From positions 1 to 64,000 of the forward strand of contig NZ_NESI01000009.1 in assembly GCF_002778325.1 (NCBI RefSeq): a stretch of DNA of 64,000 bases. Direction: 5' to 3'. The position numbers and the translations under genes were made by a program. A model generated the notes under the pieces. That model had not been told where the DNA came from, searched no databases, and was given only the letters and a program-made list of their open reading frames with translations. Origin of the DNA: Limnohabitans sp. B9-3. GTDB taxonomy: Bacteria > Pseudomonadota > Gammaproteobacteria > Burkholderiales > Burkholderiaceae_C. Of this stretch, positions 43,452-53,169 are shown piece by piece; position 1 is the stretch's first letter, and every line of letters starts with the position of its first letter.

Positions 43452-44479
43452 CGCAACAAATCACCATCACAAAACCCGACGACTGGCACCTGCACGTGCG
43501 CGATGGCGCTGCACTCAACACCGTGGTGCCTCACACCGCCGCCGAATTTGGCCGCGCCATCATCATGCCTAACCTCAAGCCCCCCGTCACCACGGCGGCA
43601 CAAGCGCTTGCGTACAAACAACGCATCTTGGCAGCTGTCCCGCAAGGCATGAGCTTCGAGCCTTTGATGACGCTCTACCTCACCGACAACTTGCCCGCTG
43701 ACGAAATCGCCCGCGCTAAAGATGCAGGCGTGGTCGCTGCCAAGCTCTACCCAGCCGGCGCCACCACCAACAGCGATGCCGGCGTGACTGACCTGCGCAA
43801 GACCTACAAAACACTCGAAGCCATGCAAAAGGCGGGCATGTTGTTGTTGGTGCATGGCGAAGTGACCAGCAGCGACATCGACTTGTTTGACCGTGAAGCC
43901 GTGTTCATCGACACCCAGCTGATTCCGCTGCGCAAAGACTTCCCCGAACTCAAAATTGTGTTCGAGCACATCACCACGGCCGACGCTGCCCAATACGTGG
44001 CCGAAAGCGACATGTACACGGGTGCCACCATCACCGCGCACCACTTGCTGTACAACCGCAACGCCATCTTCACCGGTGGCATTCGCCCGCATTTCTACTG
44101 CTTGCCCGTGTTGAAGCGTGAAACACATCGCCAAGCTTTGGTGAAGGCTGCCACCAGTGGCTCGCCTAAATTCTTCTTGGGCACCGACAGCGCGCCACAT
44201 CCTGCACAGCTCAAAGAACATGCCACTGGCTGCGCGGGTTGCTACACCGCCCACGCCGCCATGCCCATGTATGCCGAAGCGTTTGATAACGCCGGTGCGC
44301 TCGACCAACTCGAAGGCTTTGCCAGCTTCCATGGTGCAGACTTTTACGGCTTGCCACGCAACACCGGCACGCTCACCCTGCGCAAAGAAAGCTGGATGCC
44401 GCCCGAGAGCTTTGCGTTTGGTGAAGCAGAGTTGAAGCCCTTGCGCTCTGGCGAGACATTGCCTTGGCGCGTGGTTTAA
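43448..44479 (+). CDS. pyrC: Dihydroorotase PyrC
   Basis: 343 aa from ATG 43448; the longer frame from 43337 lies inside the hairpin and lacks the family start. [17 protein letters not shown] carries the HxH zinc ligands, [12 protein letters not shown] follows, and [15 protein letters not shown] contains the lysine carboxylated in the dinuclear centre. [20 protein letters not shown] and [10 protein letters not shown] complete the motifs. It makes dihydroorotate in pyrimidine synthesis. Length matches class II dihydroorotase. DUF3025 overlaps its end by 16 bp in another frame. Confidence 0.94.
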   Translation: MTQQITITKPDDWHLHVRDGAALNTVVPHTAAEFGRAIIMPNLKPPVTTAAQALAYKQRILAAVPQGMSFEPLMTLYLTDNLPADEIARAKDAGVVAAKLYPAGATTNSDAGVTDLRKTYKTLEAMQKAGMLLLVHGEVTSSDIDLFDREAVFIDTQLIPLRKDFPELKIVFEHITTADAAQYVAESDMYTGATITAHHLLYNRNAIFTGGIRPHFYCLPVLKRETHRQALVKAATSGSPKFFLGTDSAPHPAQLKEHATGCAGCYTAHAAMPMYAEAFDNAGALDQLEGFASFHGADFYGLPRNTGTLTLRKESWMPPESFAFGEAELKPLRSGETLPWRVV

Positions 44480-45387
44480 ACAAAACTGCCAACACTTCAG
44501 CCGCAACGCGCACAACCAACACGGTCCGTTGCAGTGATGCAGCGGCTGACACCGCAAAACCCGGTGTGTTGGGCGGTGCTGTGTTAGCCAGCATCGATTG
44601 GTCGCAGCCGTGGTTCACGCCGTGGCGCGAACTTGGCGAGCCCACGGCATGCCAAGCACTGCAACAACAAAGTGTTGCCGAAGCGCTGAACGCAAACGCA
44701 AACGCAAACGCAAAAACCGTCGTAGCCAAGCGCGAGGCCAACGACGTGAAGTTCGTCCCCCAATCCGCTTTGCCAGACAACCAAGCCTACGAAGACTTCA
44801 TCTTCAAAACCGCCCAAGTGCCCACCCGCGACGGCCTGCACGACTTCTTCAACGGTCTCTGCTGGCAACGCTTTCCGCTGGCCAAACGCCGCCTGAACCA
44901 ACTGCAAGCCGCAGAGCTTGAAGCCCAAGGCGTTCGCGCCACCCGCGGCCCCGTGCGCGACGCGCTCACGCTGTTCGATGAAAACGTGGTGCTCATGCAT
45001 GCGCCTGACGCGGTATGGGCGGCGTTACAAGCACGCGATTGGCTCAGGCTATTGGTCGATTTGCGAGAGCAATGGCAGGAGGTACACCTGGTGTTGTTTG
45101 GCCACGCTTTGCTTGAAAAACTCGTCATGCCCTACAAGTCCATCACGGCGCATGTGTACCGTGTGTCGAATGAGATCAACCCGCACGACGAAGCAGCACT
45201 CGATGCTTGGCTAGCACGAGACCTGCAACCTGCCAAACTCGCCACCAAACCGTATGAGCCACTGCCCGTCTTGGGCGTGCCCGGTTGGTGTGCTGCCAAC
45301 GCAGATCGGGCTTATTACGAAGATGCCAAGGTGTTTCGCCCCAAGCGTGAAATCGTGGGCAAGACACCCCACGAGCCAGCGACATAA
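44464..45387 (+). CDS. DUF3025 domain protein
   Basis: 307 aa as an open frame; the start is uncertain. The first codon is TTG 44464 within pyrC, and GTG codons near 44567 are alternatives. The conserved part begins about [18 protein letters not shown] and includes [20 protein letters not shown] and [20 protein letters not shown], then [11 protein letters not shown]. That is the DUF3025 family of unknown function. A four-fold hexamer (AACGCA, 44689–44712) gives the repeated Asn–Ala run. It is likely translated with pyrC. Confidence 0.8.
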   Translation: MARGLNKTANTSAATRTTNTVRCSDAAADTAKPGVLGGAVLASIDWSQPWFTPWRELGEPTACQALQQQSVAEALNANANANAKTVVAKREANDVKFVPQSALPDNQAYEDFIFKTAQVPTRDGLHDFFNGLCWQRFPLAKRRLNQLQAAELEAQGVRATRGPVRDALTLFDENVVLMHAPDAVWAALQARDWLRLLVDLREQWQEVHLVLFGHALLEKLVMPYKSITAHVYRVSNEINPHDEAALDAWLARDLQPAKLATKPYEPLPVLGVPGWCAANADRAYYEDAKVFRPKREIVGKTPHEPAT

Positions 45388-45445
45388 GCCGTCAAACTGG
45401 GCATAGCTTTGCCTAACTTTTGTGTGGCTTTTTAAATGCACTGTA

Positions 45446-45473
45446 TTGAATTGCCAGCAATCGCCCCTACCAT
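45446..45473 (+). promoter_or_regulatory. Possible heat-shock (sigma-32) promoter of htpX
   Basis: TTGAAT (45446–45451) and CCCCTACCAT (45464–45473) lie 12 bp apart, about 70–43 bp upstream of the htpX start. They resemble the sigma-32 elements TTGAA and CCCCAT. htpX is a heat-shock gene in other bacteria, which supports the reading, but the match is loose. Confidence 0.3.
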
Positions 45474-45515
45474 TCAAACCCGCGGTCCTTTGTATTCACC
45501 GCTGAAAAGGAAACC

Positions 45516-46391
45516 ATGAAACGCATTCTTCTGTTCGTCCTCACCAACCTCGCCGTCATGGTGGTGCTGGGGGTCGTCGCCAGTTTGCTTGGCGTCAACC
45601 GCTTTCTCACCTCCAACGGTTTAAATCTGTCGGCCTTGCTGGGCTTTTCGCTCATCATGGGTTTTGGCGGCGCTTTCATTTCACTCTTGATGAGCAAGCC
45701 CATGGCCAAGTGGAGCACGGGCGCGCGCGTCATCAACCAGCCCGCCAACCAAGACGAAGCTTGGTTGGTCAGCGTGGTGCAGCGCTTGTCGGAACGCGCA
45801 GGCATCACCATGCCTGAAGTGGCGATTTACGACGGAGAGCCCAACGCTTTTGCCACTGGCGCATTCAAAAACTCCGCCTTGGTGGCCGTGTCCACAGGTT
45901 TGCTGCAAGGCATGACCAAAGAAGAAATTGAAGCCGTGTTGGGCCACGAAATTGCCCACGTCGCCAACGGCGACATGGTCACGCTCACGCTGATTCAAGG
46001 CGTGCTCAACACCTTTGTGGTGTTCTTGAGTCGCGTGGTGGGCTACTTTGTGGACAACATGCTGCGCAGCAAAGACGATGAATCCACCGGCCCTGGCATG
46101 GGTTACTACATCACCAGCTTCGTGCTCGACATCGTGTTTGGCTTGGTGGCCAGCATGATCGTGGCGTGGTTCAGCCGCCAGCGCGAGTTTCGTGCCGACG
46201 AGGGTGCCGCACAACTGATGGGCAACAAGCAACCCATGATCAACGCCTTGGCGCGCTTGAACAGCATGCAAGCGGGCGCGTTGCCCACCAGCGTGGCGGC
46301 CATGGGCATCACCGGTAGCTTGGGCCAGTGGTTTGCCTCGCACCCACCGTTGGAAGAGCGCATTGCGTCTTTGCAAAACGCCAGAGGCTAA
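45516..46391 (+). CDS. htpX: Membrane zinc metalloprotease HtpX
   Basis: 291 aa. Two N-terminal membrane helices ([20 protein letters not shown] and [20 protein letters not shown]) precede the zinc site: HEIAH at residues 144–148 ([15 protein letters not shown]) and the third ligand in [10 protein letters not shown]. Two further helices lie between. HtpX degrades misfolded inner-membrane proteins together with FtsH. Length and plan are normal. An AAGGA ribosome binding site is placed upstream. Confidence 0.93.
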   Translation: MKRILLFVLTNLAVMVVLGVVASLLGVNRFLTSNGLNLSALLGFSLIMGFGGAFISLLMSKPMAKWSTGARVINQPANQDEAWLVSVVQRLSERAGITMPEVAIYDGEPNAFATGAFKNSALVAVSTGLLQGMTKEEIEAVLGHEIAHVANGDMVTLTLIQGVLNTFVVFLSRVVGYFVDNMLRSKDDESTGPGMGYYITSFVLDIVFGLVASMIVAWFSRQREFRADEGAAQLMGNKQPMINALARLNSMQAGALPTSVAAMGITGSLGQWFASHPPLEERIASLQNARG

Positions 46392-46449
46392 GCGCCTTTC
46401 CAACGCGTGACAACGCACACAAGGGCCTGCTTAAGATGAAGTTTTTTCT

Positions 46450-47604
46450 TTGAGCCATTCATCCTCTCCCTGGACGGTCGCCCCTGTGAAAGCAGTGGCG
46501 ACCGTTGCCATTCAGCCTGCCGCTGAACTCACGGCTGCGCAAAAGCGTTTCAACACCTTGCTGGCGCGGGTGTCGGCCTTGTCTGATTCCATCGCCACGC
46601 TAGAGGCCTTGTCCACGCAGCACCGCAGCAGTCACTTGACCGCGATGAGTGCGTTGAAGAGCCAAGAAGACGCGGCTCGTAAAAACCTGTTGCTGTATTT
46701 GGATGGCTGTCTGCACCAAGCCGATCTGAACCCCAAACACCGCCGCAGCGCCACGCAAATCATCCTTGGCCTATGTGAAGCGTTGGCGCACAAAAACGAC
46801 GGCCAAGTGCAAGCCGTGTTCAACCAACACCACAGCGAAGAAGACGCGCAAGCCTTGGCCGAAGAAGCCCGTGCAGGCGCCGAGCACGCCAAAGCTGTGT
46901 TCGAAGATTTGTTCGGCAAGCCCTTGCATGGCGCGGACGATTTGCACACGGCAGAGGCGGTGTTCGAAGCTGGCCTGCGCCAATACCGCGAACAGCAACA
47001 ACGCTTGGAAGACAAGCGCCAAGCCAAAAAGGCCAAAAAAAAACCAGCGGCTCGCCAGCTCAAAGACGCACAGCAAAAGATGGATGCCAACACTGCGCTG
47101 CGTACCGTCTATCGCCAGCTGGCCAGTGCCTTGCACCCCGACCGCGAACCCGATGAGACCGAGCGTTTGCGCAAAACCGCGTTGATGAGCGAAGTCAACG
47201 CCGCTTATGACCGCAAGAACTTATCCGAACTGCTGAAGCTGCAATTGCAGCTGGCCCAAATCGACAGCGCAGCCTTGAGCCGCATCGCTGACGACAAGCT
47301 CAACGCCATGTGCCTGCTGCTCAAAGAGCAAGTGGAAGCGCTGGAAGAAGACGAAGCACAAGCCCAGTTTGAAATTCGCCACTACCTCGGTGTGAACGAT
47401 CTTGACCACATCAGCGCCGAGAGCTTGGCGCGCGCGCTGGCTATTCAGCTGCGCGACAAAGAGCACGAGGTGGACACACTAGAACGTGACTTGCGCCGCA
47501 TTCAAAGCGAAGCCGAGCTGAAACGCTGGCTCAAAGAACAAGCGCAGCTGGCCAAAGAGGCACGGGCTGAGCTGACGGATTTGGATAGGTTGTTGTACCG
47601 CTAA
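46450..47604 (+). CDS. J-domain-like (DnaJ-type) co-chaperone candidate
   Basis: 384 aa from a TTG start; a GTG at 46486 is an alternative, and neither has a strong ribosome binding site. The N-terminal part is helical and charged. Around residues 215–250, ALRTVYRQLASALHPDREPD with the HPD motif, followed by KTALMSEVNAAYDRKNLSEL, is the J-domain core, which stimulates DnaK ATPase. The lysine cluster QAKKAKKKPAARQ precedes it. The C-terminus is coiled coil. Specific client unknown. Confidence 0.72.
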   Translation: MSHSSSPWTVAPVKAVATVAIQPAAELTAAQKRFNTLLARVSALSDSIATLEALSTQHRSSHLTAMSALKSQEDAARKNLLLYLDGCLHQADLNPKHRRSATQIILGLCEALAHKNDGQVQAVFNQHHSEEDAQALAEEARAGAEHAKAVFEDLFGKPLHGADDLHTAEAVFEAGLRQYREQQQRLEDKRQAKKAKKKPAARQLKDAQQKMDANTALRTVYRQLASALHPDREPDETERLRKTALMSEVNAAYDRKNLSELLKLQLQLAQIDSAALSRIADDKLNAMCLLLKEQVEALEEDEAQAQFEIRHYLGVNDLDHISAESLARALAIQLRDKEHEVDTLERDLRRIQSEAELKRWLKEQAQLAKEARAELTDLDRLLYR

Positions 47605-47701
47605 AAACAACCTGCACCTTGGTGTCTTTTTAAGCTCAGATCAATATTTGTATATACGATATGCAAAAAAAATACCTTCTGGCTTATGGAGGTTGTTTGC
47701 A

Positions 47702-47986
47702 GTGAATCACTTAATAATCAGTCAAGGCATTCTGCGTAAACTGTCGATCAAACACGCAGTGACACGCCAAGAGGTAGAGCAGTGCTTTGTGAATCGATCT
47801 GGTCGGCTCTTGATGGATACGCGAGAAAGGCACAAGACAGATCCACCAACGCTTTGGTTTCTTGCACTAACAAACCAGTCCCGTATTTTAAAAATTGTGT
47901 ATATACAAATTGGTTCTACAATTTATCTCAAGTCGGCATTTAGCCCGAATGAGACAGAAATTGAGATTTATAGCCGCTACGGGTAA
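47702..47986 (+). CDS. Small toxin-like protein (often annotated ADP-ribosyl-(dinitrogen reductase) hydrolase; BrnT-like)
   Basis: 94 aa from GTG 47702, with GGAGG about 11 bases upstream; the frame open to 47648 was rejected because of this site. VTRQEVEQCFVNRSGRLLMD, then TRERHKTDPPTLWFLALTNQ, and a C-terminal NETEIEIYSRYG are the landmarks of a widespread small family that sits next to a putative antitoxin. The historical hydrolase annotation is likely wrong. It resembles BrnT-type toxins in size and layout only loosely. The ORF is AT-richer than its neighbours. Confidence 0.65.
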   Translation: MNHLIISQGILRKLSIKHAVTRQEVEQCFVNRSGRLLMDTRERHKTDPPTLWFLALTNQSRILKIVYIQIGSTIYLKSAFSPNETEIEIYSRYG

Positions 47987-48020
47987 CCGGCAAAGTGGCC
48001 CCGAAAAAAGGTAAACGACC

Positions 48021-48395
48021 GTGAACACATCCAAAATTGAAATCCCCGCAGAAGCTTGGGACACTCGGGCACTGGGTGCCAGCGCCGATCATGTTGCTGT
48101 TGCAGATGTTGCGAACGAACAAGCGCTAGATAAAGCCCTTGAGTTGCAGTCCATTTCGATTCGCTTACCCAAGCAATTGATTGAGCAATACAAATTGATT
48201 GCGCATTTTCACGGTGTTGGATATCAGCCATTGATGCGCGATACCCTGACGCGTTTTGTACCGAATGCGCTGCAAGAAATCATGCAAACACAAATGAGGC
48301 AAGCTTTAGATGCTGCTTCCTCGACACGTGTTGTTCCCAAGAAAAAAGCGCCGGCCAAACCGACGCTTCGTAAAACGCACAAGCAAACGGCGTGA
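48021..48395 (+). CDS. Probable antitoxin partner (ribbon-helix-helix-like, BrnA/CopG type)
   Basis: 124 aa from a GTG start with AAGG upstream, 34 bp after the toxin-like gene. The middle part SISIRLPKQLIEQYKLIAHF then HGVGYQPLMRDTLTRFVPNA is like the ribbon-helix-helix of CopG/BrnA antitoxins, and the C-terminus is basic (KKKAPAKPTLRKTHK), fitting DNA or RNA contact. It ends exactly where the convergent cysK gene ends. Confidence 0.65.
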   Translation: MNTSKIEIPAEAWDTRALGASADHVAVADVANEQALDKALELQSISIRLPKQLIEQYKLIAHFHGVGYQPLMRDTLTRFVPNALQEIMQTQMRQALDAASSTRVVPKKKAPAKPTLRKTHKQTA

Positions 48396-49313
48396 TCAAA
48401 CCGGCAAGTAACCTTCCACCGACAAATAACGCTCGCCGGTATCGTAGTTAAAGCCCAGCACAGTCGCGCCCGCTGCAATCTCTGGCAGCTTTTGCGCAAT
48501 CGCTGCCAGCGTCGCACCCGACGAAATACCGACCAACAAACCTTCTTCAGCTGCACTGCGGCGGCCCATGTCGCGGGCGGCCTCGGCGTCGACTTGAATC
48601 ACGCCATCGAGCAGCGAAGTGTCTAAGTTTTTAGGAATGAAGCCCGCGCCGATGCCCTGGATGGGGTGCGGTGCGGGGGATCCGCCTGAGATGACGGGCG
48701 ATGCCGATGGCTCGACCGCATACACCTTCAAATTGGGCCACTTGGCTTTGAGCACTTTGGCGGCGCCCGTTAAGTGGCCGCCTGTGCCCACGCCGGTGAT
48801 CAGCACGTCAACGCCTTCAGGAAAGTCCGCGATGATTTCTTGCGCGGTGGTGCGTACGTGCACGTCGATGTTGGCGGGGTTTTCAAACTGCTGTGGAATC
48901 CACGCGCCCGGGGTTTGTGCAGCCAGTTCTTCGGCGCGGGCGATGGCGCCCTTCATGCCTTTTTCGCGAGGCGTCAAATCAAATGTGGCGCCGTAGGCCA
49001 ACATCAAGCGACGGCGCTCAATGCTCATGCTGTCGGGCATGACCAAAATGAGTTTGTAGCCTTTCACAGCGGCCACCATGGCAAGGCCAACGCCTGTGTT
49101 GCCTGATGTTGGTTCGATGATGGTGCCACCCGACTTCAAAGCCCCCGACTTTTCAGCCGCCTCCACCATGGCCAAGGCGATGCGGTCTTTGATGGAGCCA
49201 CCGGGGTTGGTGCGCTCGGACTTGATCCACACCTGATGCGTGTTGCCAAACAAACGGTTGATGCGGATGTGCGGCGTGTTGCCGATGGTGTCTAAAACGC
49301 TGTTGGCTTTCAT
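48396..49313 (-). CDS. cysK: Cysteine synthase (O-acetylserine sulfhydrylase)
   Basis: 305 aa. The PLP lysine is K42 in [29 protein letters not shown] binds the substrate, and [20 protein letters not shown] binds the cofactor phosphate. It makes cysteine from O-acetylserine and sulfide. It could equally be a CysM-type isozyme, though the C-terminus and motifs favour CysK. Its start overlaps the stop of the FAD protein gene by 4 bp. Confidence 0.9.
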   Translation of the reverse strand: MKANSVLDTIGNTPHIRINRLFGNTHQVWIKSERTNPGGSIKDRIALAMVEAAEKSGALKSGGTIIEPTSGNTGVGLAMVAAVKGYKLILVMPDSMSIERRRLMLAYGATFDLTPREKGMKGAIARAEELAAQTPGAWIPQQFENPANIDVHVRTTAQEIIADFPEGVDVLITGVGTGGHLTGAAKVLKAKWPNLKVYAVEPSASPVISGGSPAPHPIQGIGAGFIPKNLDTSLLDGVIQVDAEAARDMGRRSAAEEGLLVGISSGATLAAIAQKLPEIAAGATVLGFNYDTGERYLSVEGYLPV

Positions 49314-51148
49314 GAGTGGCTCCTTGAAGAAATAATTTGTCTCGCGACGGCTTCACCGACTTTAATGCCATCCACCCCTGCCGACAAAATGCCGCCCGCA
49401 TAGCCAGCGCCTTCACCTGCTGGGTAAAGGCCCACGAGTGTGGGGCTTTGCAAGGTGTGGTCGTCGCGGGCGATGCGCAGGGGCGATGAGGTGCGTGTTT
49501 CCACACCCGTCATCACCGCGTCGTGCATGTCAAAGCCTTTGATTTTTTGGCCAAACACCGGCAGCGCTTCGCGCATGGCGGCGATGGCGTAGCTGGGCAA
49601 GGCGCTGTTGAGGCTGACCATCTTCACGCCCGGTTTGTACGAGGGCTCGACGCTGCCCAGCGCGGTGGATGCGCGGTCGGCCACAAAGTCGCCCACCAGT
49701 TGCGCAGGCGCTTCGTAGGTGCTGCCGCCCAAGGTGTAGGCGTGAGCTTCGAGTTGACGTTGCAACACCAAGCCGGCCAGCGGGTGATAGCCGCCGGGTG
49801 CGTCGTGTGTGGTGTGGCGCACGGCGTTACCAAGCTCTTGGCCCAGCTCGGCTTCAAAGGCGGCGGGGTCAGTGGGGTAGTCGCTGGGGTCAATGCCCAC
49901 CACGATGCCCGCGTTGGCATTGCGCTCGGCGCGTGAGTATTGGCTCATGCCGTTGGTTACCACGCGGCCTGCTTCGCTGGTGGCAGCCACCACCGTGCCG
50001 CCGGGGCACATGCAAAAGCTGTACACAGCGCGGCCGTTTTCAGCGTGGTGCACCAGCTTGTAGTCAGCGGCGCCCAGCAGTGGGTGGCCTGCGTGTTGGC
50101 CCCAACGTGCGCGGTCAATCACGCCTTGTGGGTGCTCAATGCGCACGCCGACTGAAAACGGTTTGGCCTCCATCGCCACCGCATGGCGGTGCAGCATGGT
50201 GAAGGTGTCGCGTGCGCTGTGGCCCAGCGCGATCACCACATGGTGGGCAGCCAGGGTGTAGGTCTCGTCGGTCGCTTGGTTGTGAATGCGCAGGGCTCGA
50301 ATGGCTCTGGGCGATGACGCCATAGACGCGTTGCTTGAGGTGCCTTCGTAGTCCATATCCACCACCCGTTGCTCAAAGCGCACTTCGCCACCCAAACGAA
50401 TGATTTCTTCGCGCAAGCCTTCCACCACTTTCACCAGTTTGAAGGTACCGATGTGTGGGTGCGCGGCAAACAAAATTTCTTCGGGCGCACCAAAGCGCAC
50501 AAACTCGTTCATCACCTTGCGGCCCAAGTGGCGTGGGTCTTTGATTTGGCTGTACAGCTTGCCGTCCGAAAACGTGCCGGCCCCACCTTCGCCGAACTGC
50601 ACGTTGCTTTCGACGTTCAAAATCTTTTTGCGCCACAAACCCCAGGTGTCTTTGGTGCGCTGACGCATGGGCGTACCACGCTCGATCACGATGGGCTTGA
50701 AGCCCATTTGCGCCAACACCAGCGCCGCAAAAATACCGCAGGGCCCAAAGCCCACCACCACGGGGCGTTCGCCTTCGTTGTTCCCCCAGTCGCTCGGCAC
50801 ATGCGCAGGTGCGTGCCACGTCATGACAGGCGTGGCTTGGATGTGTGAGTTCTTTTCGTACTTGGCCAGCAGCGCGGCTTCTTGCGAAGCATCGATCAAG
50901 GTGATGTCCACGATGTAGACCACCAACAGGTTTTGCTTGCGCGCATCAAAGCTGCGCTTGAAAACATTCAGCGTAGCGATGGCGTCAGGCGAAAGCCCCA
51001 AGGCTTCAGCGGCTAGGGTACGCAGTGCGTCAACAGGATGGGGCGGGAGTTGTCGGTCTGCCTCGGTTTCGGCCGGCGCATCAGCGGCGCGGCGTTGTTC
51101 AACGGGAAGGGCAGACAGCGGGAGTTTGAGTTCTGAGAGTCGAATCAT
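49310..51148 (-). CDS. FAD-dependent dehydrogenase-like protein (COG2509 type)
   Basis: 612 aa. An N-terminal domain of about 150 residues contains the conserved [20 protein letters not shown]. Then comes the FAD-binding fold, [20 protein letters not shown] and FKPIVIERG. Later [34 protein letters not shown] and [20 protein letters not shown] match the COG2509 group of uncharacterised FAD dehydrogenases. Substrate unknown. It is upstream of cysK with an ATGA overlap, so the two are in one transcript. Confidence 0.85.
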   Translation of the reverse strand: MIRLSELKLPLSALPVEQRRAADAPAETEADRQLPPHPVDALRTLAAEALGLSPDAIATLNVFKRSFDARKQNLLVVYIVDITLIDASQEAALLAKYEKNSHIQATPVMTWHAPAHVPSDWGNNEGERPVVVGFGPCGIFAALVLAQMGFKPIVIERGTPMRQRTKDTWGLWRKKILNVESNVQFGEGGAGTFSDGKLYSQIKDPRHLGRKVMNEFVRFGAPEEILFAAHPHIGTFKLVKVVEGLREEIIRLGGEVRFEQRVVDMDYEGTSSNASMASSPRAIRALRIHNQATDETYTLAAHHVVIALGHSARDTFTMLHRHAVAMEAKPFSVGVRIEHPQGVIDRARWGQHAGHPLLGAADYKLVHHAENGRAVYSFCMCPGGTVVAATSEAGRVVTNGMSQYSRAERNANAGIVVGIDPSDYPTDPAAFEAELGQELGNAVRHTTHDAPGGYHPLAGLVLQRQLEAHAYTLGGSTYEAPAQLVGDFVADRASTALGSVEPSYKPGVKMVSLNSALPSYAIAAMREALPVFGQKIKGFDMHDAVMTGVETRTSSPLRIARDDHTLQSPTLVGLYPAGEGAGYAGGILSAGVDGIKVGEAVARQIISSRSHS

Positions 51149-51193
51149 GGCGTAGGTGGCCCGTGGTCATCAGGCAAGTCATGTTTGAGATTG

Positions 51194-51224
51194 AAAAACC
51201 CGCCTGCAATGTGCGAGGCGGGTT
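51194..51224 (-). terminator. Intrinsic terminator after the two tiny membrane-region ORFs
   Basis: AACCCGCCT (51197–51205) and AGGCGGGTT (51216–51224) form a 9-bp stem with a 10-base loop. On the minus strand it is followed by a T-run from 51198 down to 51194. It ends the message of the ORF pair 51674–51241. Confidence 0.75.
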
Positions 51225-51240
51225 GCGTGAAGTTCAGAAA

Positions 51241-51408
51241 TTAAACGGGTACTTTTCCGTTTGTTTCTTTGTTCGTGGTTTGGTTTGCGGATCGACGAAG
51301 GGCACGAATTTCCTTTTTCATCGCCATGACGGCCCCCACAAAGGGAGCGAAGTAGAGCCTAGGCGCTTGCCGGGCTGCAATTTGCATTTCGTGTAAAAGT
51401 TTGTTCAT
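51241..51408 (-). CDS. Unrecognised 55-aa protein, coupled to the small membrane protein
   Basis: The ATG at 51408 overlaps the stop of the preceding gene (ATGA, 51408–51405), and a clear terminator follows its stop (TAA at 51243–51241). The peptide starts MNKLLHEMQIAARQAPRLYF, has a short hydrophobic patch FAPFVGAVMAM and a basic second half (KKEIRALRRSANQ). Function unknown. Coupling and terminator support it as a real gene. Confidence 0.5.
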   Translation of the reverse strand: MNKLLHEMQIAARQAPRLYFAPFVGAVMAMKKEIRALRRSANQTTNKETNGKVPV

Positions 51409-51674
51409 TCCGTCATCTCCCTTACGGCATTGATGCCGGTAATCACCAGATAAGCCAAGAAAGCCATGGCGTCAATAGTGACGATGGCATATTCTAATAA
51501 AGTCAGCACTTGAATCACATAGGGGGCCGTCCCATTGGCTGCTAAGTACTGAACGAGTAAGCCGAGTCCAAAAGCAGGCAGTGATATCAATACAAAAATC
51601 AGGGAACCCACCACGATATGTACACCGAAGTGCACCACGGGTGACCACCAAGTTTGTTGGCCCTTTTGATTCAC
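51405..51674 (-). CDS. Unrecognised 89-aa membrane protein
   Basis: GTG start with GAGGAGGG upstream. Two, perhaps three, hydrophobic segments (VHIVVGSLIFVLISLPAFGL and VIQVLTLLEYAIVTIDAMAF, then LAYLVITGINAV) suggest a small inner-membrane protein. No family was recognised. It is coupled to the 55-aa ORF by an ATGA overlap. Confidence 0.6.
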   Translation of the reverse strand: MNQKGQQTWWSPVVHFGVHIVVGSLIFVLISLPAFGLGLLVQYLAANGTAPYVIQVLTLLEYAIVTIDAMAFLAYLVITGINAVREMTE

Positions 51675-51828
51675 AAACCCTCCTCTACTGAAGATTTCAA
51701 AATGACCTAATTTTTCGTCTTTTGGTGCTGAGTGATGCTGAGTTGAGGTCTAAAAGATAAGGACTCTCGCATGAGCGACAACCCTCAGCCTCTGTGAGTG
51801 AGTGAGTGACGGTTTCGCGGCCAAACAA

Positions 51829-51895
51829 AAAACCCCACCACGCTTGCGCGTGATGGGGTTTTAGACTTTTTAAATCCTTAACTGGCTAAGCCAGT
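51829..51895 (-). repeat. Porin 3' repeat including the terminator, copy 2 of 2
   Basis: The reverse complement is identical over 67 bp to 39782–39848. It contains the bidirectional terminator GCGTGGTGGGG/CCCCATCACGC and ends with ACTGGCTTAGCCAGT next to the stop region of the second porin. The two copies are inverted, 12 kb apart. Confidence 0.85.
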
Positions 51896-51902
51896 GTGGG
51901 GA

Positions 51903-53076
51903 TTAGAAAGACTTTTTCAGACCAGCAGAAGTGATCGTACGGTCACCAGTTGTCAAGCTGTTGGAATAGGCTGTACCTGTGTCAAACTTCTCGTAACCAA
52001 TGTAAGCAGCTGCAGTCTTGCTCAAGTTGTAATCAGCACGGAAGCCAGTCACTTTAGCTTTAACTTCTGCACCAGAAGTGCCAGAGTTAGCCGTTTGGTT
52101 AGTCACGGTTGCCATCAGGTCAATTGCACCCATGGTGTGCTTGATAGCATAACGAGAACCTTTGGATTTCACAGCTGCACCGTCAGTAGCAGCGAAACCA
52201 GCCAAGCGATCGCCGTCGTTCCAGCCAGCGTACACAGTAGTGTTGCCGAGGGTGTAGCTTGCGTTCAACAAGTTGACAGATGTCTTCTTGAGCGATGTTG
52301 TTGCTGAGTAAGCTGCAGCCGAGTACCAACCAGCTGCGTTGGCTTGCTCAGTTTGAGCTACGTTTGCGAAAGCAACAGTCAAAGGACCATTGGCGTAACG
52401 CAAACCAAACTCGGTCCCTTTACGTGCATTAGGAATCAAAAGGGCTGTAGAAACACCGGAGGCAGCGTAGTAAGTTTGGTCGTTGCCTGGTGCCATCAAG
52501 TAGGAAGCAGTGAAGCCAGCCATCACAGGGCTGTCCCAACGGATAGAGCGGCTGTAACGAGTTTGCACAAAAGAGTTGGTCATGGTAGCTGCAGTGCCGC
52601 CACCAGTGTAGCCAGAGCCTACGCCTGTACCAGCTGGTGAAGCAACTTGGAAAGTGTTCAGACCAATCGAGTTAGGTGCACCCAAGCGGATGTTACCGAA
52701 AGCACCCTCGATGCCAACAAACGCTTCATCACGTGCCAGACCAGTAGTTGTGTTTGTAGGAGCAGATTGTGCAGCGGCTGCAGGGTTGTTGTTGGTAACA
52801 GCCAAGCTGTCGTTGGCCAAAGCACGTGGGTCCAGACCGTAATGAGCTGTAGCCTTCAAGCCAGCGCCCAAGTCTTCCACAGCGCGGATGTTGATCACGC
52901 TGGTAGAAGCAGTGCCAGCACCAGTAGAAATTGTTGAGCCTTTGGCCAACAACTGAGTGCCGCCAACGTTAGCGTAAGCAAAATCGAGATTACCCGACAA
53001 AGTTACAGAAGATTGCGCTTGTGCGCCGAATGCGGCCAATGCGGCCAGTGCAACGAGGGTTGTTGTCCTTTTTCAT
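51903..53076 (-). pseudogene. Second Gram-negative porin, frameshifted in its signal peptide
   Basis: The body from about 53039 down to the stop at 51903 is a normal porin with SSVTLSGNLDFAYANVGGTQ, many barrel strands and a C-terminal Phe (SAGLKKSF). The true start should be ATG 53076 followed by KK and then TTTLVALAALAAFGAQAQSS, as in the porin at 38606. One extra G at 53067/53068 throws the start codon out of frame. Translation could begin only at a TTG near 53039, losing most of the signal peptide. It is therefore probably inactive, unless the extra base is a sequencing or assembly error. Confidence 0.75.
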
Positions 53077-53133
53077 AAAGACACCAAGAAGCAGCCCAGT
53101 AAGTAGGGGCTCGCCAGCTTTCGCGTTTAAAAA

Positions 53134-53157
53134 TTCATAAGTCAATCAACTTATGAA
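53134..53157. promoter_or_regulatory. Inverted repeat upstream of the integrase gene
   Basis: TTCATAAGT and ACTTATGAA (9-bp arms, 6-bp loop) lie 12 bp before the integrase ATG. They may be an operator for integrase expression or a core-like recombination site; the sequence does not decide. Confidence 0.4.
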
Positions 53158-53169
53158 CTGTGGACACCA

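Noticed and set aside
43367-44557. A 396-codon frame on the minus strand opposite pyrC
   Set aside because: It mirrors the pyrC codon pattern and contains no known motif.
51163-51396. A 77-codon plus-strand frame
   Set aside because: It lies antisense to the coupled 55-aa gene and across that gene's terminator, and has no ribosome binding site.
51771-51797. A nine-codon frame MSDNPQPL after an AAGGA site
   Set aside because: Too short to support as a gene; it could be the truncated start of a lost gene next to the porin terminator, but nothing else of it is seen.
51794-51809. Four tandem GTGA units
   Set aside because: A short simple repeat in non-coding DNA with no nearby gene to switch.
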